A model generated the notes under the pieces. It saw nothing but the letters and a program-made list of their open reading frames with translations, searched no databases and was not told the origin of the DNA. A stretch of 64,000 nucleotides of DNA from an uncultured Arachnia sp. (lineage in GTDB: Bacteria; Actinomycetota; Actinomycetes; Propionibacteriales; Propionibacteriaceae), in the NCBI GenBank assembly GCA_947493995.1, contig CANLTJ010000005.1, forward strand, positions 62,001-126,000. The letters are read 5' to 3'. The position numbers and the translations under genes were made by a program. Of the stretch, positions 44,571-54,240 are shown piece after piece; within the stretch, counting starts at the first letter, position 1; every line of letters begins with the position of its first letter.

Positions 44571-46003
44571 TCCCCACTCTGTGGTTCCGCTTCCGACGGG
44601 GAGTGGAGCGGCTGTTCACCGGGCAGAGCCTGCAGGGACGACTGGCTCTGCTCACCGGAATCAGCGTTGCTGTCGCGGTGCTCTTCGTGGGCACGACGGC
44701 GTTCTTCATCACCCGGATGTCGCTGCTGGAGCAATTGGATCGTGAACTGTTGTCCTCTGCCCGCGCTGCAGCCGAGCTGATCGCCGAGGATCCAAGTGCC
44801 AGTCTGGCCGAACTGAACGGCCCTCGCATAACGAACCAGTGGCTTGCTCGCGTTTCAGCGCAGGGTGAGACCGTGCCCACGCCGGCGGAGGACTCGGCGC
44901 TGGCAGGGGGTCCGGCCGAAATCGCTGTGGCCCGCACGCAGACGGGCTTCTCCTCACGCTCGATCGTGACCGAATCTGGCGAAGAGTTCCGCGTGGTCTC
45001 GGTTCCCCTGACCCTCGTTGACAACGACGGCGAAACCAGACGCTACGCCGTCATGTTCGGCCTCCCCCTGACGGGTCTCTCCTCCACCCTGGAATCCCTT
45101 CGGGGCGTCATTCTGGTCGCAGGACTCGTCGGTGTCCTCGCGACCACACTGACCGCCCTGTGGGCCGCCCGGACCACCCTGACCCCGGTGCGACGACTGT
45201 CCATGGCCGTGGCACATGTCACACGGACAGATCAGCTCAACCCCATCCGTATCTACGGGCGCGACGATCTGGGTGAACTCACCAAATCGTTCAACAGCAT
45301 GCTGAAGTCTCTGGCAAGCTCCCGGGAGCAGCAGCGACAGTTCATCGCGGACGCCGGGCACGAGCTGCGAACACCACTCACCTCGATGCGGACGAACATC
45401 GAGCTGTTGGTGGCCGACGACAAATCGGGCATGCTGCCCGAGGGTGCCCGCTCCGAGATCCTCGACGACGTCTCCGCCCAGCTCGGGGAGTTCTCGGCTC
45501 TCGTGGGAGATCTCGTGGCACTCACCCGGGATGACCACGTCACGCGGAAGCGGGAACTCCTTCATCTCGCGGAGGTCGTGGAATCCGCTCTGGAGCGCGC
45601 CCGTCGCCGTGGCCCCGGCATCACTTTCGACGTGGAACTCGATGACACACAGTGCATGGGAGACGCCCAGAACCTGGAACGCGCCATCACCAATCTGCTG
45701 GACAACGCCATCAAGTTCTCGCCGCCCGAGGGCACAATCACCGTCACGCTCGTCGAGGGCGTCCTGTCCATCGTGGACGAGGGCCCCGGTATCGCCGATG
45801 AGGACTTGGAGCATATCTTTGACCGGTTCTACCGTTCCGATCGGGCGCGCAACACCCCCGGAACCGGCTTAGGTCTCTCCATCGTGGCGCACACGGCCGA
45901 GGCACACGGAGGCGTAGTCAGGGCTGGAAACCAGCAGGGCGGTGGCGCCAAATTCACGCTCCGCGTGCCGCCGGTCGTCGTGTCAGCCGAGCCTGAGGAG
46001 TAG
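44567..46003 (+). CDS. MprB-like sensor histidine kinase
   Basis: A 478-residue kinase with two helices (about 26-48 and 180-202) enclosing an extracytoplasmic sensor of ~130 residues. Then a HAMP domain, HisKA with the His in [17 protein letters not shown], and HATPase with N ([10 protein letters not shown]), G1 DEGPGIAD and G2 GTGLGLSI. It phosphorylates the regulator encoded just upstream, overlapping by 4 bases. The start is GTG. The sensed signal is unknown. Confidence 0.93.
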   Translation: MIPTLWFRFRRGVERLFTGQSLQGRLALLTGISVAVAVLFVGTTAFFITRMSLLEQLDRELLSSARAAAELIAEDPSASLAELNGPRITNQWLARVSAQGETVPTPAEDSALAGGPAEIAVARTQTGFSSRSIVTESGEEFRVVSVPLTLVDNDGETRRYAVMFGLPLTGLSSTLESLRGVILVAGLVGVLATTLTALWAARTTLTPVRRLSMAVAHVTRTDQLNPIRIYGRDDLGELTKSFNSMLKSLASSREQQRQFIADAGHELRTPLTSMRTNIELLVADDKSGMLPEGARSEILDDVSAQLGEFSALVGDLVALTRDDHVTRKRELLHLAEVVESALERARRRGPGITFDVELDDTQCMGDAQNLERAITNLLDNAIKFSPPEGTITVTLVEGVLSIVDEGPGIADEDLEHIFDRFYRSDRARNTPGTGLGLSIVAHTAEAHGGVVRAGNQQGGGAKFTLRVPPVVVSAEPEE

Positions 46004-46035
46004 GCGCGGAACACACCCCACGACCGGGAAGGGGG

Positions 46036-46064
46036 TTCAAACCTACGGTTGCGTAGGTTACGAT
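46036..46064 (+). promoter_or_regulatory. desaturase operon promoter with 20-bp inverted-repeat operator
   Basis: TTCAAA (46036-46041), 17 bp, TACGAT (46059-46064). Between and overlapping both boxes is AACCTACGGTTGCGTAGGTT (46040-46059), with perfect 8-bp arms and a 4-bp centre. A bound regulator would block RNA polymerase. The same core precedes the branched-chain dehydrogenase operon. Confidence 0.8.
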
Positions 46065-46071
46065 GGTGTCA

Positions 46072-47169
46072 ATGACACAAGCAGCGTCCGCCGCCGGAAC
46101 GCATCCCAGCAGTCCCCTGGCCCTGGCAGGCCGAACAGTGGGGCGGTTGTTCGACGCCCTCGTCACACCCCTGGTGCCCGGGGATTACCTGGATCTGTTC
46201 AGCCCACTGCGTAAGGGCGCCGATCTGCGGGGGCGAGTCATGGCCGTCCAGCGTCACGAAGGCGCAACGACGGTGTTGCTGCGTCCGGGCCGCGGCTGGA
46301 AGGGCCACCGCCCCGGCCAGTACATCCGCATCGGTTTCGAGGTGGACGGTGTACGCCTGTGGCGCGCCTATTCCATCACCAGCCCCGTTGATGACACCGA
46401 CGGACTCATCACCATCACAGTCCGGGCCATCCCCGACGGCCGGGTCAGCAATTACGTCCTGCACCATCTTCGCCCCGGCAAGCTGGTCATGCTGGATCAG
46501 GCCACCGGCGATTTCACGCAACCTGACGACCAGCCCGCCAAGGTGCTGTTCATCACAGCCGGCAGCGGAATCACCCCAGTGATGGGAATGTTGCGCAACC
46601 ATGAGTTCGCCGACGCCGTCGTGGTGCATTCCTCACCGGATCCGTCACAGATGCTCTTCGCCGACGAATTGCATCGCCGCGCAGCGTCGGGCCAGTTCCG
46701 GCTCGTGGAACGCTTCACCTCAACACAGGGCACACTGAGCGCCGACAGGATCGCTGACGTGGTGCCCGACTGGGCGGAGCGCACCGCCTGGGTGTGCGGA
46801 CCCACCGGCCTCATGGACGACGCGGAGGCCCACTGGAGTCGAGCCCGCCTGGAACATCTCCTGCACGTGGAGCGCTTCCGGCCACGCATCGTGGCCTACG
46901 GAGAGGGCGGGGAAACCACCTTCACCGAGTCGAACGTCGTCGTGGACGCCCCACCATCGGCACCACTGCTCGACGTCGGCGAGGACGCGGGCGTCCTCAT
47001 GCCGTCCGGCTGCCGCATGGGCATCTGTTTCAACTGCGTCGCCACCCTGACCTCCGGCTCGGTGCGTGACCTGCGCACCGGCGAAACCACCCACGCCATC
47101 GACGAGGACCCCGTCCTCATCCAGACCTGCGTGTCGGCAGCCGCCGGCCCCTGCAGCATCAAGCTTTGA
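46072..47169 (+). CDS. ferredoxin-type NADPH oxidoreductase, electron donor to acyl desaturase
   Basis: A 365-residue reductase. FAD-binding RAYSITSP, an NAD(P)H domain (LFITAGSGITPVMGML) and a C-terminal plant-type 2Fe-2S domain with CRMGICFNC and a later Cys. By family it passes electrons from NADPH to the di-iron desaturase encoded next, as in the DesA3/Rv3230c pair of Mycobacterium tuberculosis. I chose the ATG at 46072, 7 nt after the -10 box, making a leaderless mRNA; an ATG at 46063 would sit inside the -10. Confidence 0.93.
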   Translation: MTQAASAAGTHPSSPLALAGRTVGRLFDALVTPLVPGDYLDLFSPLRKGADLRGRVMAVQRHEGATTVLLRPGRGWKGHRPGQYIRIGFEVDGVRLWRAYSITSPVDDTDGLITITVRAIPDGRVSNYVLHHLRPGKLVMLDQATGDFTQPDDQPAKVLFITAGSGITPVMGMLRNHEFADAVVVHSSPDPSQMLFADELHRRAASGQFRLVERFTSTQGTLSADRIADVVPDWAERTAWVCGPTGLMDDAEAHWSRARLEHLLHVERFRPRIVAYGEGGETTFTESNVVVDAPPSAPLLDVGEDAGVLMPSGCRMGICFNCVATLTSGSVRDLRTGETTHAIDEDPVLIQTCVSAAAGPCSIKL

Positions 47170-47178
47170 GGATCTCCC

Positions 47179-48492
47179 ATGAGTACATCCACCATCGACA
47201 CACTGCCGGGACGCCCTGCTCCCCATGACGCTGCGACCACCCCCGCAGGTGGCCGCGCAGCCAACAATCGCATCACGTCCTCCCGGCCCGGGGAGCAATC
47301 AGCCACCCACGCCAGCGGCAAACCCAATCCCATCGCGCACCTGAGCCCGGAGGACATCGAGTCCATCGGAAGAGAACTGGACGCCCTCCGCGACGAGATC
47401 ACGGCATCCCGAGGTGCCGACGACGCCCACTACATCCGCAGCACGATCCGGCTGCAGCGCTACCTGGAGCTGGCCAGCCGTGGTGTCCTGCTCTTCAGTG
47501 GTTTCTGGCCCGCCTTCCTCGTCGGTACCGCCGGCCTGACGGTGGCCAAGATTCTGGAGAACACCGAGATCGGGCACAACATCCTGCACGGCCAGTGGGA
47601 CTGGATGCGCGACCCCAAGATCCACTCCTCCACATGGGAATGGGACTTCGCATCCCCGGCGGACCAGTGGAAGAAATCCCACAATGTGGGCCACCACACC
47701 TACACCAATGTCGTCGGCATGGACGATGACCTCGGCTACACCGTCCTGCGCGTGGACCCGGCCCAGGAGTGGGAACCGAAACACCTCGTCCAGCCCGTCA
47801 CCAACTTCTTCACGGCCCTGATCTTCGAGTACGGCATCGCCGCCTACGACCTCGATGTCAAGGGATTCAAGGAGGGCCGCAAGGACAAGAAGGAGTTCCG
47901 CCGTGAACTCGTCAAGGTGATCACCAAGATCCGCAACCAGATGGGGAAGGACTACGTGCTCCATCCTCTGCTCAGCGGCCCCAACTTCCTCTCCACACTG
48001 GCCGCAAACGCCATCGCCAATACATTGCGCAACGTCTGGACCCACTCGGTCATCTTCTGCGGCCACTTCCCGGAAGGTGTGGAGACCTTCGAGGTGGATT
48101 CCATCGAGGGCGAGACGCGCGGCGAGTGGTACCTCCGCCAGATGCTGGGCTCCGCGAACATTGAGGGCTCCGAGGTGATGCACGTCATGACGGGCAACCT
48201 CTCGCATCAGATTGAGCACCACCTGTTCCCGGATCTGCCCAGCAACCGGTACAAGGAGATCGCCCCCCGGATCCGCGCCATCATGGCCCGCCATGACCTC
48301 CGCTACGTCACCGGACCGCTCCACAAGCAGGTGGCGTCCGCCTGGGGCAAGGTCTTCAAGTACTCGCTGCCCAATCCGTCGCCCACCCGTTCGAGATGGG
48401 GCCAGATCGTCGACGGAGTCAGCGCCCAGGCTCGTCACGCGACGGACGCCCTTCGCTTCCGCTCTCGACGTCGGGCAGCCCTGACCGCCTGA
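47179..48492 (+). CDS. membrane acyl-CoA/acyl-lipid desaturase (DesA3-like)
   Basis: A 437-residue integral membrane di-iron enzyme that introduces a double bond into fatty acyl chains. The three His boxes are readable: IGHNILH, HNVGHH (within KSHNVGHHTYTN) and QIEHH (LSHQIEHHLFPDLP). The N-terminal 60 residues are Ser/Thr/Pro-rich. GAGGATC precedes the start, nine bases after the reductase gene. Regulation by the operator at 46040 is likely and would adjust membrane fluidity. Confidence 0.94.
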   Translation: MSTSTIDTLPGRPAPHDAATTPAGGRAANNRITSSRPGEQSATHASGKPNPIAHLSPEDIESIGRELDALRDEITASRGADDAHYIRSTIRLQRYLELASRGVLLFSGFWPAFLVGTAGLTVAKILENTEIGHNILHGQWDWMRDPKIHSSTWEWDFASPADQWKKSHNVGHHTYTNVVGMDDDLGYTVLRVDPAQEWEPKHLVQPVTNFFTALIFEYGIAAYDLDVKGFKEGRKDKKEFRRELVKVITKIRNQMGKDYVLHPLLSGPNFLSTLAANAIANTLRNVWTHSVIFCGHFPEGVETFEVDSIEGETRGEWYLRQMLGSANIEGSEVMHVMTGNLSHQIEHHLFPDLPSNRYKEIAPRIRAIMARHDLRYVTGPLHKQVASAWGKVFKYSLPNPSPTRSRWGQIVDGVSAQARHATDALRFRSRRRAALTA

Positions 48493-48555
48493 GAGTCTGG
48501 CTGGGCTCCCGCCCACGACGTCGGGGATACCCCCGGCATGCGTCCGCGTTGTCCG

Positions 48556-48642
48556 TCGACGCCCGCGCTAATTCCTGCCGCCCGTCCACATCGTCAACGC
48601 CCGCACTACGGAGCGGGCATGCGGATTTGGGACGGGCGTCGA
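48556..48642. repeat. nested inverted repeats after the desaturase operon
   Basis: Inner hairpin GCCCGC (48599-48604) with GCGGGC (48613-48618), 8-nt loop; outer arms TCGACGCCCG (48556-48565) and CGGGCGTCGA (48633-48642). Either could end transcription of the desaturase operon, though no T-tract follows. Confidence 0.5.
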
Positions 48643-48724
48643 GCTTCCAGCACGGTCTGTGGCGAGTTGGACTGCACTACGCGCGGCCCAGAAGTTGCCA
48701 CCCGACGCCCGTAGCATTGCGGGC

Positions 48725-49729
48725 ATGGCACGTCTGAAGCGAGTGAGCCCGTCCATGAAGGGCTGGACACGTCGCCGCGCCGGCAAGGGTTTCAGCTATC
48801 GCGACGAGGCGGATCGGAAGCTGCCGCCCGAGGACGTGGCGCGCGTCAAGTCGCTGGTCATCCCGCCCGCGTGGAACGACGTCTGGATCTGTCCGCTCGC
48901 CAATGGACATCTGCAGGCCGTCGGCACGGATGCGGCGGGGCGTCGACAGTACCTGTACCACCCTCAGTGGAGACAGCGGCGGGACCGCGACAAGTTCCGT
49001 CGCGTCACGGAAGCCGCACACCATCTCCCCGCAGCGAGGAGGCGGGTGCAGAGGGATCTGGACGCCACAGGCATGGACCTGGACCGGGCGTGCGCCACCG
49101 CGGTCCGCCTGCTCGATGTCGGGTACTTTCGCATCGGCAACGACGCTTACACTGACGCCAACGGTTCCTTCGGATTGACCACGCTGGAGCGCCAGCATGC
49201 ACGCCGACGGGGCGATGCCATCGTCTTCTCCTTCATCGGGAAATCTGGTATCAGCCACACGATCACCGTCGACGATCCCTCGGCCGTCAAAGCTCTGGAG
49301 GTCATGCGGACACGCCCGACGAGCGACAGCCCCCGGCTTCTGGCGCACAAGGAGAGCGGGGAATGGGATGACCTTGACTCCTCGGAGGTCAACGACTACC
49401 TCAGGGGCCTCTTCGGCGGCACCTTCACGGCCAAAGACTTTCGCACATGGCACGCGACCGTGATCGCGGCTGAGGTGCTGGCGCTCAGTGAGGAGCCGGG
49501 CGACACCCAGGCCTCCCGGAAACGAGCCGTCAAGCAGGCGGTCATGGAGGTCTCGAGCTATCTGGGAAACACGCCCACGGTGGCGCGCTCCTCCTACATC
49601 GACCCACGGATCATCGACGCCTACGAGAACGGCGACACCATTGGGTCCGCCGCTCGCGGTATCCATCGCAGTCCCCAGGTGCGGCAGCGGCAATTGGAGA
49701 AAGCAGTCCTGGAGCTGCTGGAGAACTGA
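48725..49729 (+). CDS. DNA topoisomerase IB (poxvirus-like)
   Basis: A 334-residue type IB topoisomerase that relaxes supercoils through a 3'-phosphotyrosine. Catalytic parts: RRRQYLYHP-like N-domain contact (GRRQYLYHPQW), FRIGNDAYTDANGSFGLTTL with Arg, HATVIAAEVLA, and the active Tyr in SSYIDPRIIDAY. The length matches bacterial members. TAGCAT ends 8 nt before the ATG, without a ribosome site. Members are scattered through Actinomycetota, often near non-homologous-end-joining genes; none is seen here. Confidence 0.92.
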   Translation: MARLKRVSPSMKGWTRRRAGKGFSYRDEADRKLPPEDVARVKSLVIPPAWNDVWICPLANGHLQAVGTDAAGRRQYLYHPQWRQRRDRDKFRRVTEAAHHLPAARRRVQRDLDATGMDLDRACATAVRLLDVGYFRIGNDAYTDANGSFGLTTLERQHARRRGDAIVFSFIGKSGISHTITVDDPSAVKALEVMRTRPTSDSPRLLAHKESGEWDDLDSSEVNDYLRGLFGGTFTAKDFRTWHATVIAAEVLALSEEPGDTQASRKRAVKQAVMEVSSYLGNTPTVARSSYIDPRIIDAYENGDTIGSAARGIHRSPQVRQRQLEKAVLELLEN

Positions 49730-49842
49730 GGCCGGTCGGTCGAGAATTGCCGACTTCCGCGCTTCAGTCCGCCCTCATCCCCACCTTCTGGCCATCTCTG
49801 CGAGGACTGGGGACCGAAAATGCTGTGAAGCTGCTCCCAGCC

Positions 49843-50852
49843 TCACAGTTCCTCCGTCCAGACGGGGGCCGCGACGATGGCGACGGGACGGGCGACGTCG
49901 AAGAGTTCCGGGGCGTTCTCCCACCAGCTGGGACCCACGTCGAAGATAGCCACGTTGTCCGAATCACGGTTGGCGACGGCAAAAGTTCCGTCCTGCTGGG
50001 CGAACTGCATCGGCCACTCGCCCCCGCAGTCGATCTCAGCGACCGGCTCTATGCCGTCGCGGCCGCGGGTGAAGATTCCGAGTGTGTGCAGGTCCCGGTT
50101 GGCGGTGACCACCACGTCGGCCTCCGGTTCGTGGGCGATGTCGCCCACGTGGTTGCGTTCAAGGGCGTCGGGTAGCCAGCGGTTGCTCGATGACGTGATG
50201 GCGACGGCATCCGGACCAAGTCGTGCCACGCTGTTGGACAGCTCGTGACTGACCCAGAGCCCCCCGTGGAATCGCGACACATGTGTCGCGGGCCGGAGCC
50301 GACGGGCAGCCGACGATGGATGCCCCGGTTCACCAGTTTCCCGCCGTGCATCGCCACCTCGTGGATCGCGTCGTTGCCAAGATCGGTGACCAGGAGATCA
50401 CCGTTCCGGCCGACCCAGTGCGGGTGCGAACCGTCCTGCCGAGTGGGATCCACCCCCGGGCGGCCGTCGAAACCGAAAGAGACGCTGCTGGCGACATCCG
50501 CCACATGCCCGTCCATAAGCCTGATGGCCGAAAGTGTTCCGTCGCCGTAGTTGGCCGACAGCAGGAACGAGGGCTCCCCGTCCCCGCCGACGTCATCGGC
50601 GAGCAGGAGGAAACATGGCACCTCTTTCACACCCGTTACCTCCGACGAAGCACCCGAGCGCAGATCCACTGAGGTGATCGCTCCGCCGTCGTTGAGGGTG
50701 GCGACGTAGATGATGGGCAGCTGGGGATGCACGGCAAGGGCATTCGCAGCGTCCCGTTTGACGACGGCAACACTCTCCGAGGCATCGAAGCCCAGCGCGA
50801 CGACGTCCACGCGTCCCTGCTTCTGGCTGGCGACGAGAAAAACTGCTTCCAC
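49843..50852 (-). pseudogene. lactonase-family beta-propeller protein, frameshifted
   Basis: Two adjoining minus-strand frames together make one 6-phosphogluconolactonase-like protein. The first runs from a GTG at 50852 (AGGTG site upstream; VEAVFLVASQ) through SANYGDG, GSHPHWV and GSGPRHM. After about 50278 the sequence continues only in another frame: FHGGLWVSHELSNSV. In the first frame the downstream peptide is nonsense to 50049. A TG duplication (or one missing base) in ATGTGTCGC explains it. Intact members hydrolyse 6-phosphogluconolactone or related sugar lactones. Could be a decaying gene or a sequence error. Confidence 0.75.
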
Positions 50853-50934
50853 GGCTGTGCACCTCCGGTTGGGGACTGGATCCACGCTATCGGGCGCGCG
50901 AGGGCAGAGCCGTGGAGGTTCACGGCGAGAGGTC

Positions 50935-51228
50935 TCAGCTGTCGCCGCGCCCCGTCTTGCCCTGCAGCCGTTCGATGTGCTCCGACGCCTCGGCCTTGGT
51001 CATGTTCGCGTCCAGCTCTTCACCGGCTTCGCGGGCCAAGGTGTCGAGGTAGCTGCGCTGGGAGGCGGTCATGGGTTCGTCTCCCGTCACCCAGTTGGAG
51101 GGGTCCTTCTCGGCGCCGCTGGGGCCACCGTCGCCGCCGAGAGTACCGCCGGAGCGGAGATCCTCTGCCCGGTCCTCGGCTGCGTTGTCGTTGGTGTCCG
51201 CGGTTGGTGATGTCGTGTCATCGCTCAT
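50935..51228 (-). CDS. DUF3072 small acidic protein
   Basis: A 97-residue protein. The first half is polar and low in complexity (Asp, Thr, Gly); the second holds the DUF3072 motif MTASQRSYLDTLAREAG with the following KAEASEHIERLQ. It resembles a short SAP-like helix bundle; function unknown. The ATG at 51228 is 6 nt after TACGCT, so the mRNA may be leaderless. Confidence 0.75.
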   Translation of the reverse strand: MSDDTTSPTADTNDNAAEDRAEDLRSGGTLGGDGGPSGAEKDPSNWVTGDEPMTASQRSYLDTLAREAGEELDANMTKAEASEHIERLQGKTGRGDS

Positions 51229-51414
51229 GCCCCCAGCGTAGGCGCCACCCCTGACCAACTGGGTTGCTGGTCCACCGAAATCACCCGGCAAGTACTGCAC
51301 CGCGCGCCCTCACAGCCGTAGGTGGACTGATCGCTCCTCCCGATTCCCACTCCGCCCGTGGGCGCGCAACCATCGATATGGTTGTGACACAAGTCAAGGA
51401 AAGGAATAGCCTTC

Positions 51415-52563
51415 ATGGATCTCATCACTGACAAGGACATCCGAGAGCTTGCGCAGACGAGCGGGGACACGGTGCACGTCTCCCTCTTCATGCCGACGCA
51501 TCGGTACGGAAGCGAAGTCCAAGGAGACCAACTCCGGTGGAAGAACCTCGTCAGTGGCGTGGAGGCCACCCTGCTGGAAGAGATGCGACGCCCCGAGGTC
51601 GAAGCCCTGCTGCAGCCCGCACGGGATCTGCAACAGGACAGCAGAGCGTGGCAGTACATGGCCGACGGGCTGGCGATGTTCCTCACACCGGAGTCAGACG
51701 TGGCCTACCGCCTGCCCGCCCCACTCCCGGAGCTGGCCACCGTCGGCGATCACTTCATCACCGGACCCCTGATGCATCTGCTTTCCGGGGACGAGCACTA
51801 CTTGATGCTTGGTCTCAGCCAGAACGAGGTGCGGCTGCTGGACGGGAGCCGTCACACGGTGCAGCAGGTGGAACTCGACGACGTTCCCACGAGCCTGGAG
51901 GAGGTCATCGAGCCGCGTGAGCCCCGCTCTGACACCGTCTCGCGACCGGCGAGCTCGGGTCGTCGCGGGCGTGCCATCTTCTACGGCCACGGGACCGGCG
52001 ACGATGGCGCGGGCGAAGCTGATATCAAGCGCTTCTTCCGCCAGGTGGCCAATGGAATGAAGGACGTCCTACGCGGCCAGACGGCTCCGCTGGTTCTCGT
52101 GGGCCTGGACGCCAACGTCGCGGCATACCGAGAGGTCAACGAGTACCCACACGTTCTCGACGAATCAGTCATTCGCAATCCGGATGATCTATCCGTGGAC
52201 GAGTTGCATGAGCAGGCATGGCCGCTGGTGGAAGCGCGCTTGCGTGCCGAGCGCCAGGGCGTGATCGACCGCTTCCACGAACTGAACGGCACCGGCCGGG
52301 GCGTCAGCGATCTTTCCTCCGTGCAGGCGGCTGCGGCCGAGGGGCGTGTGGACACCATCTTCATCCGCGCACAACCGTGGTGCTGGGAGCGGATCTCCGG
52401 CGATGAACTCGCGGTTGTCCGTCTCGGCTCGGATGAGCGCTACGCCGAATGCGAGGCGTTGGACAAGGCTGCGGTGGACACCCTGAGCAACGGCGGCAAG
52501 GTGTACGCCACGTCGCAGGAAGTGGTGAAGGACAGCGAAGTCGCCGCGGTCATGCGCTACTGA
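51415..52563 (+). CDS. baeRF3-like protein (archaeo-eukaryotic release-factor fold)
   Basis: A 382-residue protein. VHVSLFMPTHRYG with following RWKNLV and the middle FITGPLMHLL...LMLGLSQNEVRLLDG segment are typical of the bacterial eRF1-domain families (baeRF family 3). The second part resembles the Pelota/eRF1 middle domain (APLVLVGLDANVAAYREV). Proposed roles in translation recycling or RNA handling are from comparative genomics only. AAGGAAAGGAA precedes the start. Stands alone. Confidence 0.72.
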   Translation: MDLITDKDIRELAQTSGDTVHVSLFMPTHRYGSEVQGDQLRWKNLVSGVEATLLEEMRRPEVEALLQPARDLQQDSRAWQYMADGLAMFLTPESDVAYRLPAPLPELATVGDHFITGPLMHLLSGDEHYLMLGLSQNEVRLLDGSRHTVQQVELDDVPTSLEEVIEPREPRSDTVSRPASSGRRGRAIFYGHGTGDDGAGEADIKRFFRQVANGMKDVLRGQTAPLVLVGLDANVAAYREVNEYPHVLDESVIRNPDDLSVDELHEQAWPLVEARLRAERQGVIDRFHELNGTGRGVSDLSSVQAAAAEGRVDTIFIRAQPWCWERISGDELAVVRLGSDERYAECEALDKAAVDTLSNGGKVYATSQEVVKDSEVAAVMRY

Positions 52564-52650
52564 ATCCGTGCCGCATGAGACCGCCGCTGGTGATCTCATG
52601 AGCGCGGACGGGGGCGGGGACACTCGCGAAGCGGATACTCCCGCCCCATT

Positions 52651-52670
52651 TGTCAGCTGAGCAACTGACA
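52651..52670. promoter_or_regulatory. 6-bp inverted repeat before the truncated SDR gene
   Basis: TGTCAG and CTGACA (8-nt spacer) are exact inverse copies, ending 10 bases before the ATG at 52681. Possible operator left over from an intact gene. Confidence 0.4.
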
Positions 52671-52680
52671 TCTTGCGGGC

Positions 52681-52941
52681 ATGCCAATCGCTGTCGTCGG
52701 TGGCGCCGGACGGGTCGCATCCCTTGTTGTGCCGGTGCTGGCGCGTGAGCACCACGTCACGGTCGCCCACCGCAAGCCGGCCGACTGGTGGACCGGACAC
52801 TTCGCCGAGATTGACCTTCTCGACCATGCTCGCCTTCCAGAGCTCTTCGAGGGTTCGGATGCTCTGGTGTACTCGACCTTCGCATGCGGAGAAGCTCATG
52901 GGGTGCGGACGTCACATCGCCTGATACAGCGTCTCCGATGA
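52681..52941 (+). pseudogene. truncated NAD(P)-binding SDR/epimerase-like gene
   Basis: Eighty-six residues with the N-terminal Rossmann start IAVVGGAGRV (GxxGxxG-like), a second strand HHVTVAHRKP and third element EIDLLDH...LFEGSDALVYST. It then stops; intact relatives are 250-330 residues. The stop directly abuts the stop of the glycosyltransferase on the other strand, so the missing part was probably lost in a rearrangement. No ribosome site is visible. Confidence 0.65.
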
Positions 52942-54240
52942 TCAGGAGGGGTGGTTGATCAGACCTCGGGCTGCCAGCCAGTCCGCCGCCACCCCGACGC
53001 CGTCCTCCCCTGCCACCGCCCGACCCACCGCAGCGGCCCTCTCCACGTAGCCAGCGCGCTGCGGGCTGTGGACCAGCTCTCGCAACAGGGAGGCCAGCGC
53101 ATCCACGCTCAGTCCGCGTCGTCCGAGCGGTGAAGGTCCCACTCCCAGCTCGTGCAGACGTCGACCATGGAGAGGCTGGTCAAACCCGTGGGCGATGACT
53201 GCCGACGGCACACCCGCGGCCAGTGCGGCATGCGTGGTGCCTGCACCCCCATGGTGGACCACGGCACCGCAGCGGGGAAAGAGCCAGCCGTGGTCGACGT
53301 GACGCACCACGCGAACCGTGGACGTGGATTCCAGGGGTGGAGCACTGCCGTCGAGGCGGTGCACCACCGTGACGCCAGCAGCTCGGGCGGCGGCGTCGAT
53401 GAGTCGCAAATCCTTCGCGGGATCACGGCTGAGCATGCTCCCGAATCCCAGATACACACTGTCCGGGTGATCTCGGAGCCAGTCCGTCAGGGACTCGTCG
53501 AGCGGTTCCGGGTTCTCGGGCAGCTCCCAGGCACCGGTGACGACGGTGGTGGGCCAGTCGGCCTGCGGTGGCAGCAGGAGGGGTGAGGCGGCCACCATCA
53601 CAGGCATGAGGAGAGCCCGTCGGGCGACGGCCGAGGGTGAGCGCCACGGACGGTCAAGCCGACGTCGGACTGCTCGCGCGAGGGGTCGCCCCAGGGCGAG
53701 GCTCCCGGTCCACACACCGTGACGGGTCCAGAACTTCACCATTCTGTTCGGCTTCCCGGTCAGCGGGGACATCATCGCCAGAGGGCCCGCCGTGGGCAGT
53801 GTCGCGCTGAAGGTGACGTGCACCGGCGTGCAGCCACGGTCCTCCGCGAGTGCCAGGGCGGCGGCAACTCCCACGACTCCGGTGATCAGCACGTCGCCGT
53901 CGCGGATGTGTTCGATCAGGATGGGGGCCAGTGTGTCTGCGATTCGCCACTGCCACCCCAGCAGGGCGATGGCTGCCGTGAAGGGATTGCCCACAAGTGC
54001 CTGCGCACGGCGCTGATCCCGAGCGTGTTCCGCCAGACCTGCCTCCAGGCTGATGCACGCTATTCCATGGCTCCGCGCAATGTCGGTGTACTCGGGGTGA
54101 GCCAGGACAAGGGTGTCGTGGCCGCGGCCCGCCAACTCCTTGGCGAGGGCCACCATGGGTACAAGGTCGCCGCGGGATCCGATGGCGAGAAACACGACGC
54201 GGGGCATACCCGTCATCCTGCCACCGTCCGAAGTGGTCAC
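52942..54240 (-). CDS. GT1-family glycosyltransferase (UDP-glycosyltransferase/sterol-GT-like)
   Basis: A 432-residue GT-B enzyme. N-terminal VVFLAIGSRGDLVPMVALAKEL and the donor site VVHHGGAGTTHAALAAGVPSAVIAHGFDQ are hallmarks of GT1/GT28 glycosylation of lipids and natural products. VYLGFGSML is also conserved. A GTG at 54240 overlaps the upstream membrane-protein stop (GTGA); ATGs at 54216 and 54207 (MPRVVFLA, AGGATGACGGGT upstream) are alternatives nearer the family start. Aglycone unknown. Confidence 0.85.
   Translation of the reverse strand: MTTSDGGRMTGMPRVVFLAIGSRGDLVPMVALAKELAGRGHDTLVLAHPEYTDIARSHGIACISLEAGLAEHARDQRRAQALVGNPFTAAIALLGWQWRIADTLAPILIEHIRDGDVLITGVVGVAAALALAEDRGCTPVHVTFSATLPTAGPLAMMSPLTGKPNRMVKFWTRHGVWTGSLALGRPLARAVRRRLDRPWRSPSAVARRALLMPVMVAASPLLLPPQADWPTTVVTGAWELPENPEPLDESLTDWLRDHPDSVYLGFGSMLSRDPAKDLRLIDAAARAAGVTVVHRLDGSAPPLESTSTVRVVRHVDHGWLFPRCGAVVHHGGAGTTHAALAAGVPSAVIAHGFDQPLHGRRLHELGVGPSPLGRRGLSVDALASLLRELVHSPQRAGYVERAAAVGRAVAGEDGVGVAADWLAARGLINHPS

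Noticed and set aside
47299..48516. Minus-strand 405-residue frame antisense to the desaturase
   Set aside because: The plus strand has all three His boxes; the antisense frame has no ribosome site or family features.
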